Positions 8,291 through 17,730 of a stretch of DNA of 64,000 nucleotides are shown here, piece after piece. Source of the DNA: Polyangiaceae bacterium (GTDB taxonomy: Bacteria; Myxococcota_A; Polyangia; Polyangiales; Polyangiaceae); assembly GCA_016712345.1 (NCBI GenBank), contig JADJRH010000011.1, positions 682,001-746,000 on the forward strand. The letters run 5' to 3'. Position numbers and translations under genes: made by a program. Position 1 is the stretch's first letter, and each line of letters opens with the position of its first letter. Under the pieces are notes generated by a model that made no database searches, was not told where the DNA came from, and saw only the letters and a list, made by a program, of their open reading frames with translations.

Positions 8291-9868
8291 ATGACCATAC
8301 GACCACGCGTGTTTGTGGGATCTTCGAGCGAGGCCGCCCAAGTCGATCGGCAAGTTCGCTCCGTCCTCGAAGCGCTCCAGGCGACGGCCGTCGGCTGGCG
8401 GAAGGTGTTCCGCCCCGGTGACTACGCACTGGAGTCCTTGCTAGGCCTCGGCACGACGGTAGACGCCGCGTTGCTGATTGTTACACCTGACGATCTGACC
8501 ACGTTTCGCGGCACCGAGCGCATGTCCCCCCGCGACAACGTCCTTCTCGAACTTGGCATGTTTCTGTCGCACTTTGGCAAGCGGCGCACCGGAATACTTC
8601 ACGTAAAAACAGACGGTAAGGTCGCTGCATTGCCCAGCGATCTGCATGGGATCACCACGCTGGTGTTCGACGAGCAGAGTCCCAGCCGCGCGGAGGAGCA
8701 ACTTGCCCTTTGGCTTGATGGTGTTCGCCAGGAAATGGCCGCACACCACCCGGCCCTTAACGAAGCGATTGACACCCTCCGGCACACTGTGCGTACGGTA
8801 CCACGCACCTGGCGCAGCGAAATTGATCGTTACGTGGTAAATTCATTCGTTTCAACGTTGAAGCTCGCCGCGCGCGGACAGATCGTTCTTACGCCTGGCC
8901 AATACTACCAGGCGCTGTATGAGGAGATGGACAAGGCAGCGGCGCCATACGAGGTTCTCGGGGTAGTGACGTTGTCTTCAGCACTGTGGATACGTGACCC
9001 CGATCAACGCACCTACATCGACAAGAATGTTCAGGCGCTCCGGCGCGGTGCCAGCATTCGACGGCTCTTCATCGTTCCTGATCACGAATGGCCCACGTTC
9101 TATCCTGTCGCACGCCTTCTCCTCGCTGAAGGTTTCAGCATCCGGCGAGCAAAGCCTACAGTTCTTGCCGAGGCAACCGCTTTGGAGGACATGGTCATCT
9201 TTCTAGACGGAGTCGGCGGAGCCACGAGGGCATTCGTTGCAGACTACGCCTTCAACGACCCCAGCAAGATACGCCGTGGTCGGCTAATCCTCGACGCGGA
9301 CGATCGTGGCGACTTGCGCGAAGCGTTCGAGCGAGTGTGGGTTATGGCTTCACCCATCACATTGAGAGATCTGACGGAGAGTCCCCCCGACAAGACGTCA
9401 CCCCCGGAGCCGGGCCTTAGCATGAAAGACTATACCCTCGGGCAACCAGTAGTCACTTGTGAACAGGCCGCCGCTGCGAAGGGGATACCACTTGCAAACG
9501 AACTGAAGACTCTGATTCTGTCTACACAAAAGGGGTTTCTCGCTCTGCACCTCCCTGGCGATGCCCCTGCTTCGCTTAGAAGCGTCAAGAACGCGCTTGA
9601 GGTCGACCAGGCCCGCCTCGCCTCCGACAAGGATCTCCGCACGTTTGGACTCATGCCGGGCACCGTTTGCGCTGTCAAGGATCCGGTTTGGAGCATGCCT
9701 CACCTCATCAGCAGACGCCTGTTGAAGATGGACTTCGTGTCGACGAACAATGGGACTCATCGCGGGTTCTACCGCTTTCATCCTTCCATTCTCCTTGAGG
9801 CCAAGTCGGTTATGATTGGTCAGTTTGAAAGCCAGCCCGCGGACCCGTCAAAGACATCCAGTGGTTAG
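8291..9868 (+). CDS. TIR-like / YbaK-type deacylase fusion protein
   Basis: A 525-residue protein in three parts. Residues 5-125 are a CAP12/Pycsar-type TIR-like domain: RVFVGSSSEA, then LLIVTPDD and RDNVLLELGMF with the likely catalytic Glu. Residues 170-360 are an unrecognised alpha/beta region (VTLSSALWIRD, RRLFIVPDHEWP). Residues 385-512 look like a YbaK/ProX aminoacyl-tRNA editing domain: TCEQAAAAKGIP, LANELKTLIL, LASDKDLRTFGLMPGTV, and a STNNGTHRGF end. TIR domains of this kind cleave NAD+ in anti-phage systems. The start has GGAGG seven bases upstream. The gene is alone between two attC sites. The combined activity is inferred. Confidence 0.75.
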   Translation: MTIRPRVFVGSSSEAAQVDRQVRSVLEALQATAVGWRKVFRPGDYALESLLGLGTTVDAALLIVTPDDLTTFRGTERMSPRDNVLLELGMFLSHFGKRRTGILHVKTDGKVAALPSDLHGITTLVFDEQSPSRAEEQLALWLDGVRQEMAAHHPALNEAIDTLRHTVRTVPRTWRSEIDRYVVNSFVSTLKLAARGQIVLTPGQYYQALYEEMDKAAAPYEVLGVVTLSSALWIRDPDQRTYIDKNVQALRRGASIRRLFIVPDHEWPTFYPVARLLLAEGFSIRRAKPTVLAEATALEDMVIFLDGVGGATRAFVADYAFNDPSKIRRGRLILDADDRGDLREAFERVWVMASPITLRDLTESPPDKTSPPEPGLSMKDYTLGQPVVTCEQAAAAKGIPLANELKTLILSTQKGFLALHLPGDAPASLRSVKNALEVDQARLASDKDLRTFGLMPGTVCAVKDPVWSMPHLISRRLLKMDFVSTNNGTHRGFYRFHPSILLEAKSVMIGQFESQPADPSKTSSG

Positions 9869-9921
9869 ATGTCGAGTCCATTTCACCCCGTTCGTCTATC
9901 TAGGCCGGCCGCCATGGGACC

Positions 9922-9985
9922 ACCCAACAAAAAAATTGGATCTGATGGTCGGGCTGCCCACCCACAGCACAATTGGGCGTTGGCA
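9922..9985 (+). other. attC-like recombination site 3
   Basis: Left box ACCCAAC fits RYYYAAC. The arms AAATTGGATCTGATGG and CACAGCACAATTGGGC pair with an unpaired G and A. The right core reads GTTGGCA. The cassette that follows begins GGCAACTTGGCTGGCAAACG, and nearly the same sequence also follows the attC at 17731. Confidence 0.75.
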
Positions 9986-10043
9986 ACTTGGCTGGCAAAC
10001 GCACCACCGCTACCTGACGCTATTTCGCAGACGCTGCACGAGA

Positions 10044-10994
10044 CTAGGATTCTGTCAGGACTTCATCGATCACAGTCGCCGTCAGCGCCCGATCGAGCCA
10101 CGTTTCGAGCTGTGATGTGTTGGTGCAGGCGAGGATTTTCTCGCGTGCCTCCGCCGGGACCGCAGTGCCCCGCCGTTCTAGGATTCGCAACAGAGCGGTC
10201 GCCTCGCCAACGGCTTTTCCAATTTCCCGCCCGTGCGCCTCGCCGAGCGCTTTTCCAGCCTCGCGCCCGCGCGCTTCACCCTGCTTGTAAAGCCAGTTCT
10301 GCATCACAGTTTCCTCACGCAATAAAGGTAGAATGACTTCTCTCAAATTTCTATTTCTTTTATCAACATCAGCCATCACCAACATGGCCGCCAGCAATTC
10401 CTCCAATTCCCTGTCGCGGGCGCGCGCCCGCAGCTCGTTCACCGCCAGTTTCATGTTGGCGGCGTCAGCGTCCACCGCCAGCGGCGTGAATATCAGCCAA
10501 AATGGACTTGCCCGGGCGCACAGCTCAGCCACCGTTTTTTGGTAGACCGCGTCGATTTCAAAAGAAACGCCCGAGAACAACTCGCCTGGTGGCGAAGTGC
10601 GGCATTCCCCCGAGCTTGGCCACGGTTTCTCGCGACCGGAAAGCAACACAACCGTCGTCCGAATGGGAGGTCGCACGTGCGCCACATTGGACTTGTCCAT
10701 CACTGTCATGGCCACAAGCACGTGATATTCAAACAACCTTTCTGGGACGCTGGCCTCCCATTCCAATTGCCACTCCACGTGTTCAAGCCGCCGCTCTTCC
10801 CCCGCCTGAACCTCGATCACACGATCAAGCCTCCTTTGGCGCGAGGTGACCTGCGTATCTAACCATGTCGCCCCCGTGATCTCCTTCCTATTGGGCAATA
10901 AAGCCTTGGCGAACGACGTGGGAAACTGACGCGAAACATGACGAAGGGTCAGATCGACATCTTCGCCAAAGTCAGGCAACTCAGTTGAGTTCAA
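10044..10994 (-). CDS. Rpn-family PD-(D/E)XK nuclease-like protein, copy 1
   Basis: A 316-residue protein. DRVIEVQAGEERR and EWQLEWE (about 58-80) fit the PD-(D/E)XK core of Rpn/transposase-like nucleases. The C-terminus is a charged Glu/Gly/Arg-rich helix (GEARGREAGKALGEAHGR) as is usual in that family. It starts with TTG at 10994, supported by AGGAGG four bases upstream. The gene runs against the cassette direction. A near-identical copy is at 47722-48693 and a 39-codon C-terminal remnant at 18089-18208. Rpn-type proteins act as nucleases in recombination or defence; the role here is inferred. Confidence 0.8.
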   Translation of the reverse strand: MNSTELPDFGEDVDLTLRHVSRQFPTSFAKALLPNRKEITGATWLDTQVTSRQRRLDRVIEVQAGEERRLEHVEWQLEWEASVPERLFEYHVLVAMTVMDKSNVAHVRPPIRTTVVLLSGREKPWPSSGECRTSPPGELFSGVSFEIDAVYQKTVAELCARASPFWLIFTPLAVDADAANMKLAVNELRARARDRELEELLAAMLVMADVDKRNRNLREVILPLLREETVMQNWLYKQGEARGREAGKALGEAHGREIGKAVGEATALLRILERRGTAVPAEAREKILACTNTSQLETWLDRALTATVIDEVLTES

Positions 10995-11299
10995 GATGCC
11001 TCCTTTCTACCCGTATCTGCGCAAATCGAGGCCCGATTATTTCGAAAAACGACATCGCACTGAAAAAAGATCACTGCGCCGACCAAATGGCACCTTTGAC
11101 GCCCATACGCCGCGAACCGCCCCGACCAACACCGTGCCCCTCCTCGTCGACTCCCAGAGGGCGCAGCCATCACCCAACCATCGATGGGAGCGACCACCTA
11201 TGGGTAGACCCAACCCGGCCGCCTGTCTCCCTGGTGACGAGCCCTGGCCTCCGCCGTGTGGCCAACACCCACAAGGCTCTCAAGCGCCTTTCCTCTGGG

Positions 11300-11420
11300 C
11301 ATAACCCCCCGCTTGCAACGCCTGCAAGCAGGCTTCTCCCAAAAGGGAACCCCGCTTGCAGCGCCTGCAAGCGCCTTTCCCCCCGACGGGAACACCGGTT
11401 GCGAGACCTGCAAGCGCCCT
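11300..11420. repeat. TGCAAGC-type tandem repeat
   Basis: Three units of about 44 bp carry CGCTTGCAACGCCTGCAAGC, a pyrimidine-rich run and GGGAACCCC. The stretch 10995-11299 before it has no gene, but it is shared with the region upstream of the second Rpn copy. Confidence 0.75.
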
Positions 11421-11445
11421 GCTCCGACCGGTCGGATCGGCGTTG

Positions 11446-11796
11446 AGCAATCAACAACCACCGTTGCTTTGTCCACAAACTGTTTTGGGCGCCTTCTCCA
11501 CCCCGTTGCTCAAACATGCCCCTCGGGCGCGCGAAACCTCGCCAACCACGTGAACAACCAGCGCCGGAGCCGCTGCATTGCACAAGCGCGAGGGGCGTTG
11601 CGGGGGGCGCCAGCCCTCCCGCCCCAATAAGAAGTTGCGTTGGATTTCACGCAAGCCCGCTCGTTGCACAACGCGCTTTTTTTGATGGACTTGGCGCTTG
11701 CATGCGAAGAGTAAACGCGAGACAATGCAACGGTGGTGAACGCGGAGTGGGCAGGGCCGGAGGCAGATGGGCGGAACTGCCCATTACACGTTAGAC
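11446..11796 (+). repeat. dispersed 350-bp repeat, copy B
   Basis: It has the same ordered blocks as copy A. With the Rpn gene and the TGCAAGC repeat it forms a 1.75-kb unit that is duplicated at 47735-49455. Confidence 0.85.
11735..11796 (+). other. short attC-like site B (end of repeat copy B)
   Basis: The left arm GAACGCGGAGTGGGCAG pairs with CTGCCCATTACACGTTAG. The right core GTTAGAC fits GTTRRRY exactly. The DUF4365-like gene starts 41 bp further on. Confidence 0.5.
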
Positions 11797-11836
11797 ACAT
11801 TGCGACGTCGTTCTGAACTAGAATTTCGGTGACCTC

Positions 11837-13474
11837 GTGAGCAGCAGAGCAAAGACAAAGAAAGTAGCGCGCGATCGTGGGGAGGAATCAAGGCACCTTG
11901 GCGTCCTCGCTGAGCGGGAAGTCTCGTATCGATGCACGCAAGCGGGGTTCACCGTAAACAAGTCGGACGAGGATACGCAGGGCTGGGACTTCTTCCTCCA
12001 GGTTCCGATGCCGAACGAGACGCATGCACTCCTCGACCTCGCACCACCACAGCTAAGCTGCCTACTTCAGGTAAAGGGAACGGCCTCCGCGGACGGCGAT
12101 ACGAGAATGACTCTTGCGAATGCATTGCGCCTCGCCAAGTCGCCAACCCCCAGCTTTGTGCTCATCGCGTCCGTATCGAACTCCACGATCGCGCGGTGGT
12201 GGCTTCTGCATTGTGGAGAAGCTTTTATCGAGAACGTACTCAAGCGCCTGGCCAAGGAGCGCCAGCGCCAAGCGGAAACCCTCAATCGCATCTGGCTCAG
12301 CCTCACTGGGTCTGACGGTGAACTACTGTCGGTCGACGGCACAGAACTCCGCGCTGCAATCGCCCGCAACGTCGGCACCGACACATACGCATATCTTCGC
12401 CAGAAGGAACTGTGGCTCAATACCGTTGGATATCATGGCGCCACCAAGTCCCTCGTCATGAGTTTCGACACAACGTCGCCGGACGAGCGCTTTGTCGAGT
12501 TGGCGCGCTTCGCAGTCGGTCTTGAAAAGTCTCTGCCTGTTGACTTTATAGAGGTCTACGACCTTCGCTTTGGGCTCCAACGGCACGAAGCATCTCATAG
12601 AGACGTAACACTCGAAATCCCAAGGATCCCTACCGGGCCGGCGGTGACCGTAGAACTTTGTGGCCCGAACGCTGAGACGATTAGCTTCGACGGGCACACC
12701 CATGTCGCCTCGGCAATCTTCCCTTTCATACCCCTCAAGTGCAATATTATCCGGGTCGAAACAGAGCATTTTGATATCTACACCGAACACAGCCGGAACG
12801 ACCCGAAGCTCGTTCGGGTGCATTGGACACTCCGAGGTATTGACACACAACTTAGTGAAAGTCGACTCGCTGATATGTCGACTGCCGCTAAGGCGATGCG
12901 CTGGCTGCTGTGCGGCGCCGCGAAGATCACTCTGCGGCTCAAGGACGGGTCGCATGAACTGCCACTCGGAAGCCCGACCGAAACGAAATCTGATCATACC
13001 GAGGGGCTGAGGGACATAGAGAACTTCGGTATTGTGGCGCGTACGTTTGGCGTGCAATTAGGGGATATGCCGGTGTCCGCGGAAGCCTTGGCGGACCAGC
13101 GGCAGCGCCTTAGCATACTAGCCTCGGTGGCTACCGGGAATGATGCTCAGGCCATGGTCAAGTTTCCTTCGGACGCCGTTCCGGTAGGCTTCGACTTGGG
13201 CGAACGGTGCGCATTGCTCCTGGCTCCTTGGCTCCGAACTTCACGCTCGGTCCTTGTTGTTGTTACTGCTATGATGGGTCTAGTGACGGCGGTGGAAGGT
13301 CAGCCGGGGGCGCGCCAACTTACATGCAGTCGACTGATGCCCTTGTCGAAGCGGATCGTTCCAATTGGCCAAGAGGTTAGGGTCTCAACTATGTATGACG
13401 AAGCTGAGACGTTACTCAACAGCATGGGTATTGCCAAAGTCTATAAGCCCGCGGAAACCCAGAAAAGTGCCTAA
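11837..13474 (+). CDS. DUF4365-like nuclease with long unknown C-terminus
   Basis: A 545-residue protein with a GTG start. Residues 22-125 look like DUF4365, a PD-(D/E)XK family: LAEREVSYRCTQAGFTVN, then DEDTQGWDF and LLQVKGT, giving the D...Q-x-K core. The remaining 400 residues are not recognised; they have short hydrophobic beta-like stretches and no membrane segment. The TAA stop is inside the left box of the next attC, which places the gene tightly in a cassette. DUF4365 domains are common in defence islands. The exact substrate is unknown. Confidence 0.7.
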   Translation: MSSRAKTKKVARDRGEESRHLGVLAEREVSYRCTQAGFTVNKSDEDTQGWDFFLQVPMPNETHALLDLAPPQLSCLLQVKGTASADGDTRMTLANALRLAKSPTPSFVLIASVSNSTIARWWLLHCGEAFIENVLKRLAKERQRQAETLNRIWLSLTGSDGELLSVDGTELRAAIARNVGTDTYAYLRQKELWLNTVGYHGATKSLVMSFDTTSPDERFVELARFAVGLEKSLPVDFIEVYDLRFGLQRHEASHRDVTLEIPRIPTGPAVTVELCGPNAETISFDGHTHVASAIFPFIPLKCNIIRVETEHFDIYTEHSRNDPKLVRVHWTLRGIDTQLSESRLADMSTAAKAMRWLLCGAAKITLRLKDGSHELPLGSPTETKSDHTEGLRDIENFGIVARTFGVQLGDMPVSAEALADQRQRLSILASVATGNDAQAMVKFPSDAVPVGFDLGERCALLLAPWLRTSRSVLVVVTAMMGLVTAVEGQPGARQLTCSRLMPLSKRIVPIGQEVRVSTMYDEAETLLNSMGIAKVYKPAETQKSA

Positions 13475-13569
13475 CTCGGCAATGCTGCTGACAATCCCCG
13501 ACGCTGCTCAGAGCGTCCTTCGGCCGCTCTGCTTGCTTTTGGGGCTTGCAGCAGATTGCCACGTTAGTG
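13469..13569 (+). other. attC-like recombination site 4 (3' edge joined to intron)
   Basis: Left box GCCTAAC fits RYYYAAC. The arms GGCAATGCTGCTGACAA and TTGCAGCAGATTGCC pair except for an unpaired G and A. The right core is GTTA, after which the group II intron begins (GTGCG at 13567), so the last bases of the site belong to the intron. It shares length (101 bp) and apical sequence with the site at 17731. Confidence 0.85.
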
Positions 13570-15522
13570 CGCCAGCGAAAGCTGGGAGAAGACAGCAGGT
13601 GAAAGGCGATGAAGAGTAACAAGACTCACAAATCGATAGTCCTGCCCCGGAAGGAGTCCATCCACCGGGTAGCTAACCCTTGCGTTTCGTGGAGCGATCC
13701 ACGGGGCGAAGCGTAGGAGGCGAATGAGCGAGCCGGGTGATCGAGCCCCGAAAAGAATATCGTCGCCGGGAGCCCAAGCGGTTAACGTCGCGAAGGGCGA
13801 AAGTGTCTCTCCGAAGAATGGACGTGGAGGAGACGCTCCCCCCGGGTCCAAGGAATTCGGCGCGTTCAGAAGTCTTTTCACCGGAAGCTGGGAGATCTCG
13901 AAGGGGCCTCGCCTTCTGTGGTGGGCGGCAGGCAGTCACGGGAAAGCGACAAGCGACACGCCGCAACGATGACCTTTGAGAAGTCGGACGAGGCCATTGT
14001 ACCGGCGAAGTCGGCGAAGATGCGGGTAATGCCCTTCGAGTCGATGGAGGGAAAGGCCGAGGCCAAGGGGAATTCCGCTGCACGAAACGCGTCCTCGACA
14101 CCGAGCGAACAAGACGCGCCCACGGCCCTGCAGCGGATCCAAAAGAGAGCCATCACGAAGCCAAAGAACAAGTGGACCAACCTGCTCAGCCACCTCACGG
14201 CGCCGCTCCTTCGGGGGGCCTACCATAGCCTTCGGAAGCGAGCCGCAGCCGGTGTGGATGGGGTCACATGGGAAGCTTATGGCGAGCGTCTCGACGAGCG
14301 CCTGACGGATCTCGTGGACCGGATTCACCGTGGCAGTTATCACCCGCAGCCCGTGCGACGTGTCGAGATCCCGAAAGGGAATGGCTCGACTCGGCCGCTC
14401 GGGATTCCGGCACTGGAGGACAAGATCGTCCAGCAGGCCGTCAGGTGGCTACTGGAGCCGATCTATGAAGCCGAATTCGTGGGGTTCTCTTACGGATTCC
14501 GGCCGAAAAGGTCGGCTCACGACGCGCTCGACGCGTTTTTCACGGCCCTGCACAGGCGGGTCAACTGGGTGCTCGACGCAGACATCCGCTCGTTCTTCGA
14601 CACCATCGAGCATGAATGGATGCAGAAGTTTGTCGAGCACCGGATCGGGGATAGACGTCTGGTTCGTCTGCTGATGAAGTGGATGAAGTGGATGAAGGCA
14701 GGCGTGATGAAGGACGGCAAGCTGTACGGGGTGACGGAAGGCACGCCGCAGGGAGGCATCATTAGCCCTCTGCTCGCGAACATCTACCTTCACTACGTGC
14801 TCGATCTGTGGGTTCAATCCTGGAGAAAGAAGCATGCGCGGGGCGACATGTACGTCGTGCGTTATGCCGATGACTTTGTGATGGGCTTTCAGCTCGAACA
14901 GGACGCTCACGCCATGCGCCAGGCTATGTCCGAGCGCCTGGCGAAGTTCGGCCTGGAGCTGCACCCGGACAAGACTCGGGTGCTCGAATTTGGGCGATTC
15001 GCGCTTCAGAACCGCGAACAGAAAGGGCTTCGAAGGCCCGAGACGTTCACGTTTCTGGGGTTCGTACACCTGTGCGGCCGCCGCCGCAATGGGATGCCTC
15101 AATTCCAGCGTCGCACTTCGCCGAAGAAGATGAGGGCCAGTCTGGCCCGCATCAAAGAGGAATGTCGAAAAAGAAGGCATCTGCCCGTACTGGACCAATA
15201 TGCCTGGTTGCGCCGCGTCGTCACTGGGCATGTGAACTACTACGGGGTTCCCTCCAATGCTGCCCCACTGCACACTTTCTATCGGGAAGTGACGCGGATC
15301 TGGCATCGATCGCTTCAGCGACGAAGCCAGCGAGGCAAGTGGAGAGAGGGACAACGGCAGCGCTTTATCGATCGATTTCCACTACCAGACCCCCGTATCG
15401 TCCATCCTTGGCCAATGATCAGGTTCTTTGAACGGCATCCCCAAGGTGGGAGCCCGGTGCGGGAAATCCGCTCGCCGGGTTCAGTCCGGGGGGCGAGATG
15501 AAAATCTCGTCCCTACCGGAAC
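13567..15522 (+). ncRNA. group II intron
   Basis: The 5' end GTGCG fits the group II consensus. Domain V lies at 15450-15482 (GAGCCCGGTGCGGGAAATCC, then the complementary GCTCGCCGGGTTC). A domain VI stem follows with a TACC branch-point-like bulge in its 3' strand, and the intron probably ends in AC near 15522. The ORF encodes its maturase. It sits right after the attC hairpin. That location and the apparent lack of an endonuclease domain suggest the bacterial class C (IIC) type. The 3' limit is uncertain by some bases; 15523-15711 shows only small hairpins and no gene. Confidence 0.8.
13969..15501 (+). CDS. ltrA: group II intron reverse transcriptase / maturase
   Basis: About 510 residues from ATG 13969; a GTG at 13918 is an alternative and neither has a clear ribosome-binding site. 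Reverse transcriptase blocks are in order: RPLGIPALEDKIVQQAV, GFSYGFRPKRSAHDAL, DIRSFFDTIEHEWM, GTPQGGIISPLLANIYL and the catalytic YADDF. A maturase (X) domain follows (HVNYYGVPSN), and the protein ends with an IRFFERHPQ-type tail that overlaps domain V. No HNH endonuclease domain is seen. The protein splices and mobilises the intron. Confidence 0.92.
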   Translation: MTFEKSDEAIVPAKSAKMRVMPFESMEGKAEAKGNSAARNASSTPSEQDAPTALQRIQKRAITKPKNKWTNLLSHLTAPLLRGAYHSLRKRAAAGVDGVTWEAYGERLDERLTDLVDRIHRGSYHPQPVRRVEIPKGNGSTRPLGIPALEDKIVQQAVRWLLEPIYEAEFVGFSYGFRPKRSAHDALDAFFTALHRRVNWVLDADIRSFFDTIEHEWMQKFVEHRIGDRRLVRLLMKWMKWMKAGVMKDGKLYGVTEGTPQGGIISPLLANIYLHYVLDLWVQSWRKKHARGDMYVVRYADDFVMGFQLEQDAHAMRQAMSERLAKFGLELHPDKTRVLEFGRFALQNREQKGLRRPETFTFLGFVHLCGRRRNGMPQFQRRTSPKKMRASLARIKEECRKRRHLPVLDQYAWLRRVVTGHVNYYGVPSNAAPLHTFYREVTRIWHRSLQRRSQRGKWREGQRQRFIDRFPLPDPRIVHPWPMIRFFERHPQGGSPVREIRSPGSVRGAR

Positions 15523-15711
15523 GAAAGGCGAAGAGAGCACGCCAACGTGCTCGTGTTCCCCTGATATAGCCCGGCGCCCACCGATGGTGGCCAAGGAATG
15601 CGCTGCGATCGTGTGCCGAGTCGAGATGCTGGTATCGCTGTGGCTCTTCTGATTCCCCCCTCCCAAATGCCATCCCGCAATCACCATTCGCCAAGTTAGA
15701 ATTCGAAGCCG

Positions 15712-17688
15712 ATGACTCTCCCGCCGCTCGATCTCTTCTTTTCGTACGCTAGCGAGGATGCCAAGTTACAGGTCGAGCTTGAAGTGCACCTAAGTCTACT
15801 TCAACGGCAGGGCATCGTTCGCACATGGCACCGCGGACTTATTGCGGCGGGCTCCGTGTGGTCAGAGACCACCGCATACCACCTTGAGGCAGCCCAGATA
15901 GTGGTGCTTCTCGTTAGCGCTTCATACCTCGCTTCAGACCATCTATACGACGTCGAAATGGCTCGGGCTCTTGAGCGTCACGAGCGAGGCGAAGCCTGTG
16001 TTATTCCGGTCCTGCTTCGCGAGTGCGATACTACAGCGGCCCCATTCGCGAAGCTTCAAGCCTTGCCTGCACCAGAGAAACCGGTCACCGGGGCACAGTG
16101 GCCAACCCGCGACGATGCTTGGAAAACAGTTGCACTAGGCATTCGGACCGCATCAGAAAGACTCATTGCGGCAACCGTGTCTTTTTCACCGGAACAGAAC
16201 CCCGTGCCACGCTACCCGGACGAGGAGACTCGAGCACTCAGCCGGCGACTGGAGTTGGTAAGAATTCGCCGGCAAGCGCTTGAACGAGTCGGCTCCGACA
16301 CCACCGCACTCGATCAAGAAATTATCACCTTGAGACGACAGATTCGGGAAGGCGGACAGCTAAGGGCGGGGGACTCGGTTGGAAATGGGCGCTATTTGCT
16401 ACTGCGGCAAGTGGGGCGCGGAGGATTCGCAACGGTATGGGAGGCACATGATCGTGAAAAAACGAAGCGCGTCGCTATGAAGATCCTACACCCGCACCTT
16501 TCCGGAGATCCTCTGCGATTGGAGCGATTTTTCCGCGGAGCCCGTGTGATGGCGGAGTTTCAACACGAGGCTATCGTCAGGGTACTTGAGCGACGCGGTG
16601 AGGATGCCGGCTACTACTACTTTATCATGGATTTTATCTCCGGCGGAGACTTGCGCCAGGCAGTGCTGAAGAAACGAATCGTTGGAGAGGCTGTATTGCC
16701 GGTCATGGTCCGCATCACGGAACTTGTGGCGCGCGCCCATTCAAAGGGACTCGTACACCGCGATGTTAAGCCCGCAAACATTCTTCTTGACGAGACTGGT
16801 CGCTCCTACTTGACGGACTTCGACCTTGTATGGGCCGCCGACACCACCGGCGGCACAAGGACCGGAGCTATCGGAACGGTGGTCTATACTGCTCCCGAAA
16901 TCGCGGATCGACCACAGGACGCAGACAAGAGGGCCGACGTATATAGTTTGGCAATGACGACGATATTCGGACTGCTTGGTGAAGAACTGAGTCTGCTGGC
17001 GGTTCGCGACCTCGATTCGCTCGTTGCACGACTACCAACCAAAGCCGCAGTCAAAGCGGCACTCTCTAAAGCAGCCAACTGGAACAGGAAGGAGCGCTTC
17101 AAAGACGCCAAAATCTTCTGCGAGGCGCTTCAGTATGCCGTCGGCACCAAGGATGCGGTTGAGTCGATCCGACGTCCGTCCGTGAACATAGCACCCACAA
17201 GCGTAGAGGAGTCGCATCTAATCGAAACATCGTCGGCTCCGAACAACGTTATTGCACGAAACGATCACGTAGCATTCAAAAATCCCCCGGTCCTGATACT
17301 TGTGCCAAACGGTTGGATTCGAGTTGTGCGCGGAGAGTGGTGCGTCATAAAGGAGTCTCACAGTTGGGAGGATTCAACAGCAGCGATTGTGCTCACAGCT
17401 TACGAAGGAGACGTTTCCGGCCATTTGGAAGCTGCTCTCCGACTACTCCGACTAAGGGTATCATTGTGGCAAAGGCAGAGGGACTTGGTTCTCGGTCTTT
17501 TTGTCGCAGAGGAGTTCGTAGTCGTTGGCGACTTCAAGAACCGCGCCATCGGTCATTATCGTATTCAAGTCCCACACTACCGCAACCTTCTCTTCACCTA
17601 TACTGCGAGCAAAGTTGGATCTGGACTTCGGACGATACAGTCAATACTACAAGGATTTGCTAGGACGTCGTTTCGCAACTTCCGCTGA
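15712..17688 (+). CDS. TIR domain / Ser-Thr kinase fusion protein
   Basis: A 658-residue protein. Residues 5-145 are a TIR domain (LDLFFSYASEDAKL, HRGLIAAGS, VVLLVSASYLAS, probable catalytic Glu in YDVEMARAL). A linker with a helical segment follows to about 215. Residues 225-480 are a Hanks-type kinase: glycine loop VGRGGFATVWE (234-244), Lys257 in VAMKIL, HRDVKPANILLD (349-360), DFD instead of DFG (369-371) and TAPE (393-396). The last 180 residues are unknown. It is the only gene between the intron-bearing attC and the attC at 17731. A self-limiting anti-phage role with phosphorylation control is inferred. Confidence 0.88.
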   Translation: MTLPPLDLFFSYASEDAKLQVELEVHLSLLQRQGIVRTWHRGLIAAGSVWSETTAYHLEAAQIVVLLVSASYLASDHLYDVEMARALERHERGEACVIPVLLRECDTTAAPFAKLQALPAPEKPVTGAQWPTRDDAWKTVALGIRTASERLIAATVSFSPEQNPVPRYPDEETRALSRRLELVRIRRQALERVGSDTTALDQEIITLRRQIREGGQLRAGDSVGNGRYLLLRQVGRGGFATVWEAHDREKTKRVAMKILHPHLSGDPLRLERFFRGARVMAEFQHEAIVRVLERRGEDAGYYYFIMDFISGGDLRQAVLKKRIVGEAVLPVMVRITELVARAHSKGLVHRDVKPANILLDETGRSYLTDFDLVWAADTTGGTRTGAIGTVVYTAPEIADRPQDADKRADVYSLAMTTIFGLLGEELSLLAVRDLDSLVARLPTKAAVKAALSKAANWNRKERFKDAKIFCEALQYAVGTKDAVESIRRPSVNIAPTSVEESHLIETSSAPNNVIARNDHVAFKNPPVLILVPNGWIRVVRGEWCVIKESHSWEDSTAAIVLTAYEGDVSGHLEAALRLLRLRVSLWQRQRDLVLGLFVAEEFVVVGDFKNRAIGHYRIQVPHYRNLLFTYTASKVGSGLRTIQSILQGFARTSFRNFR

Positions 17689-17730
17689 CATGGTGGGGAG
17701 GTGTAACAGTGCCCCAAAGTCGCAGACGCT

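Noticed and set aside
13724..13972. 82-codon frame before the intron maturase
   Set aside because: It lies in the 5' RNA domains of the group II intron and is better explained as structured RNA.
15523..15711. Second half of the attC interrupted by the intron
   Set aside because: GTTAGAA near 15698 looks like a right box, but no pairing arm accompanies it, so I do not call a site.
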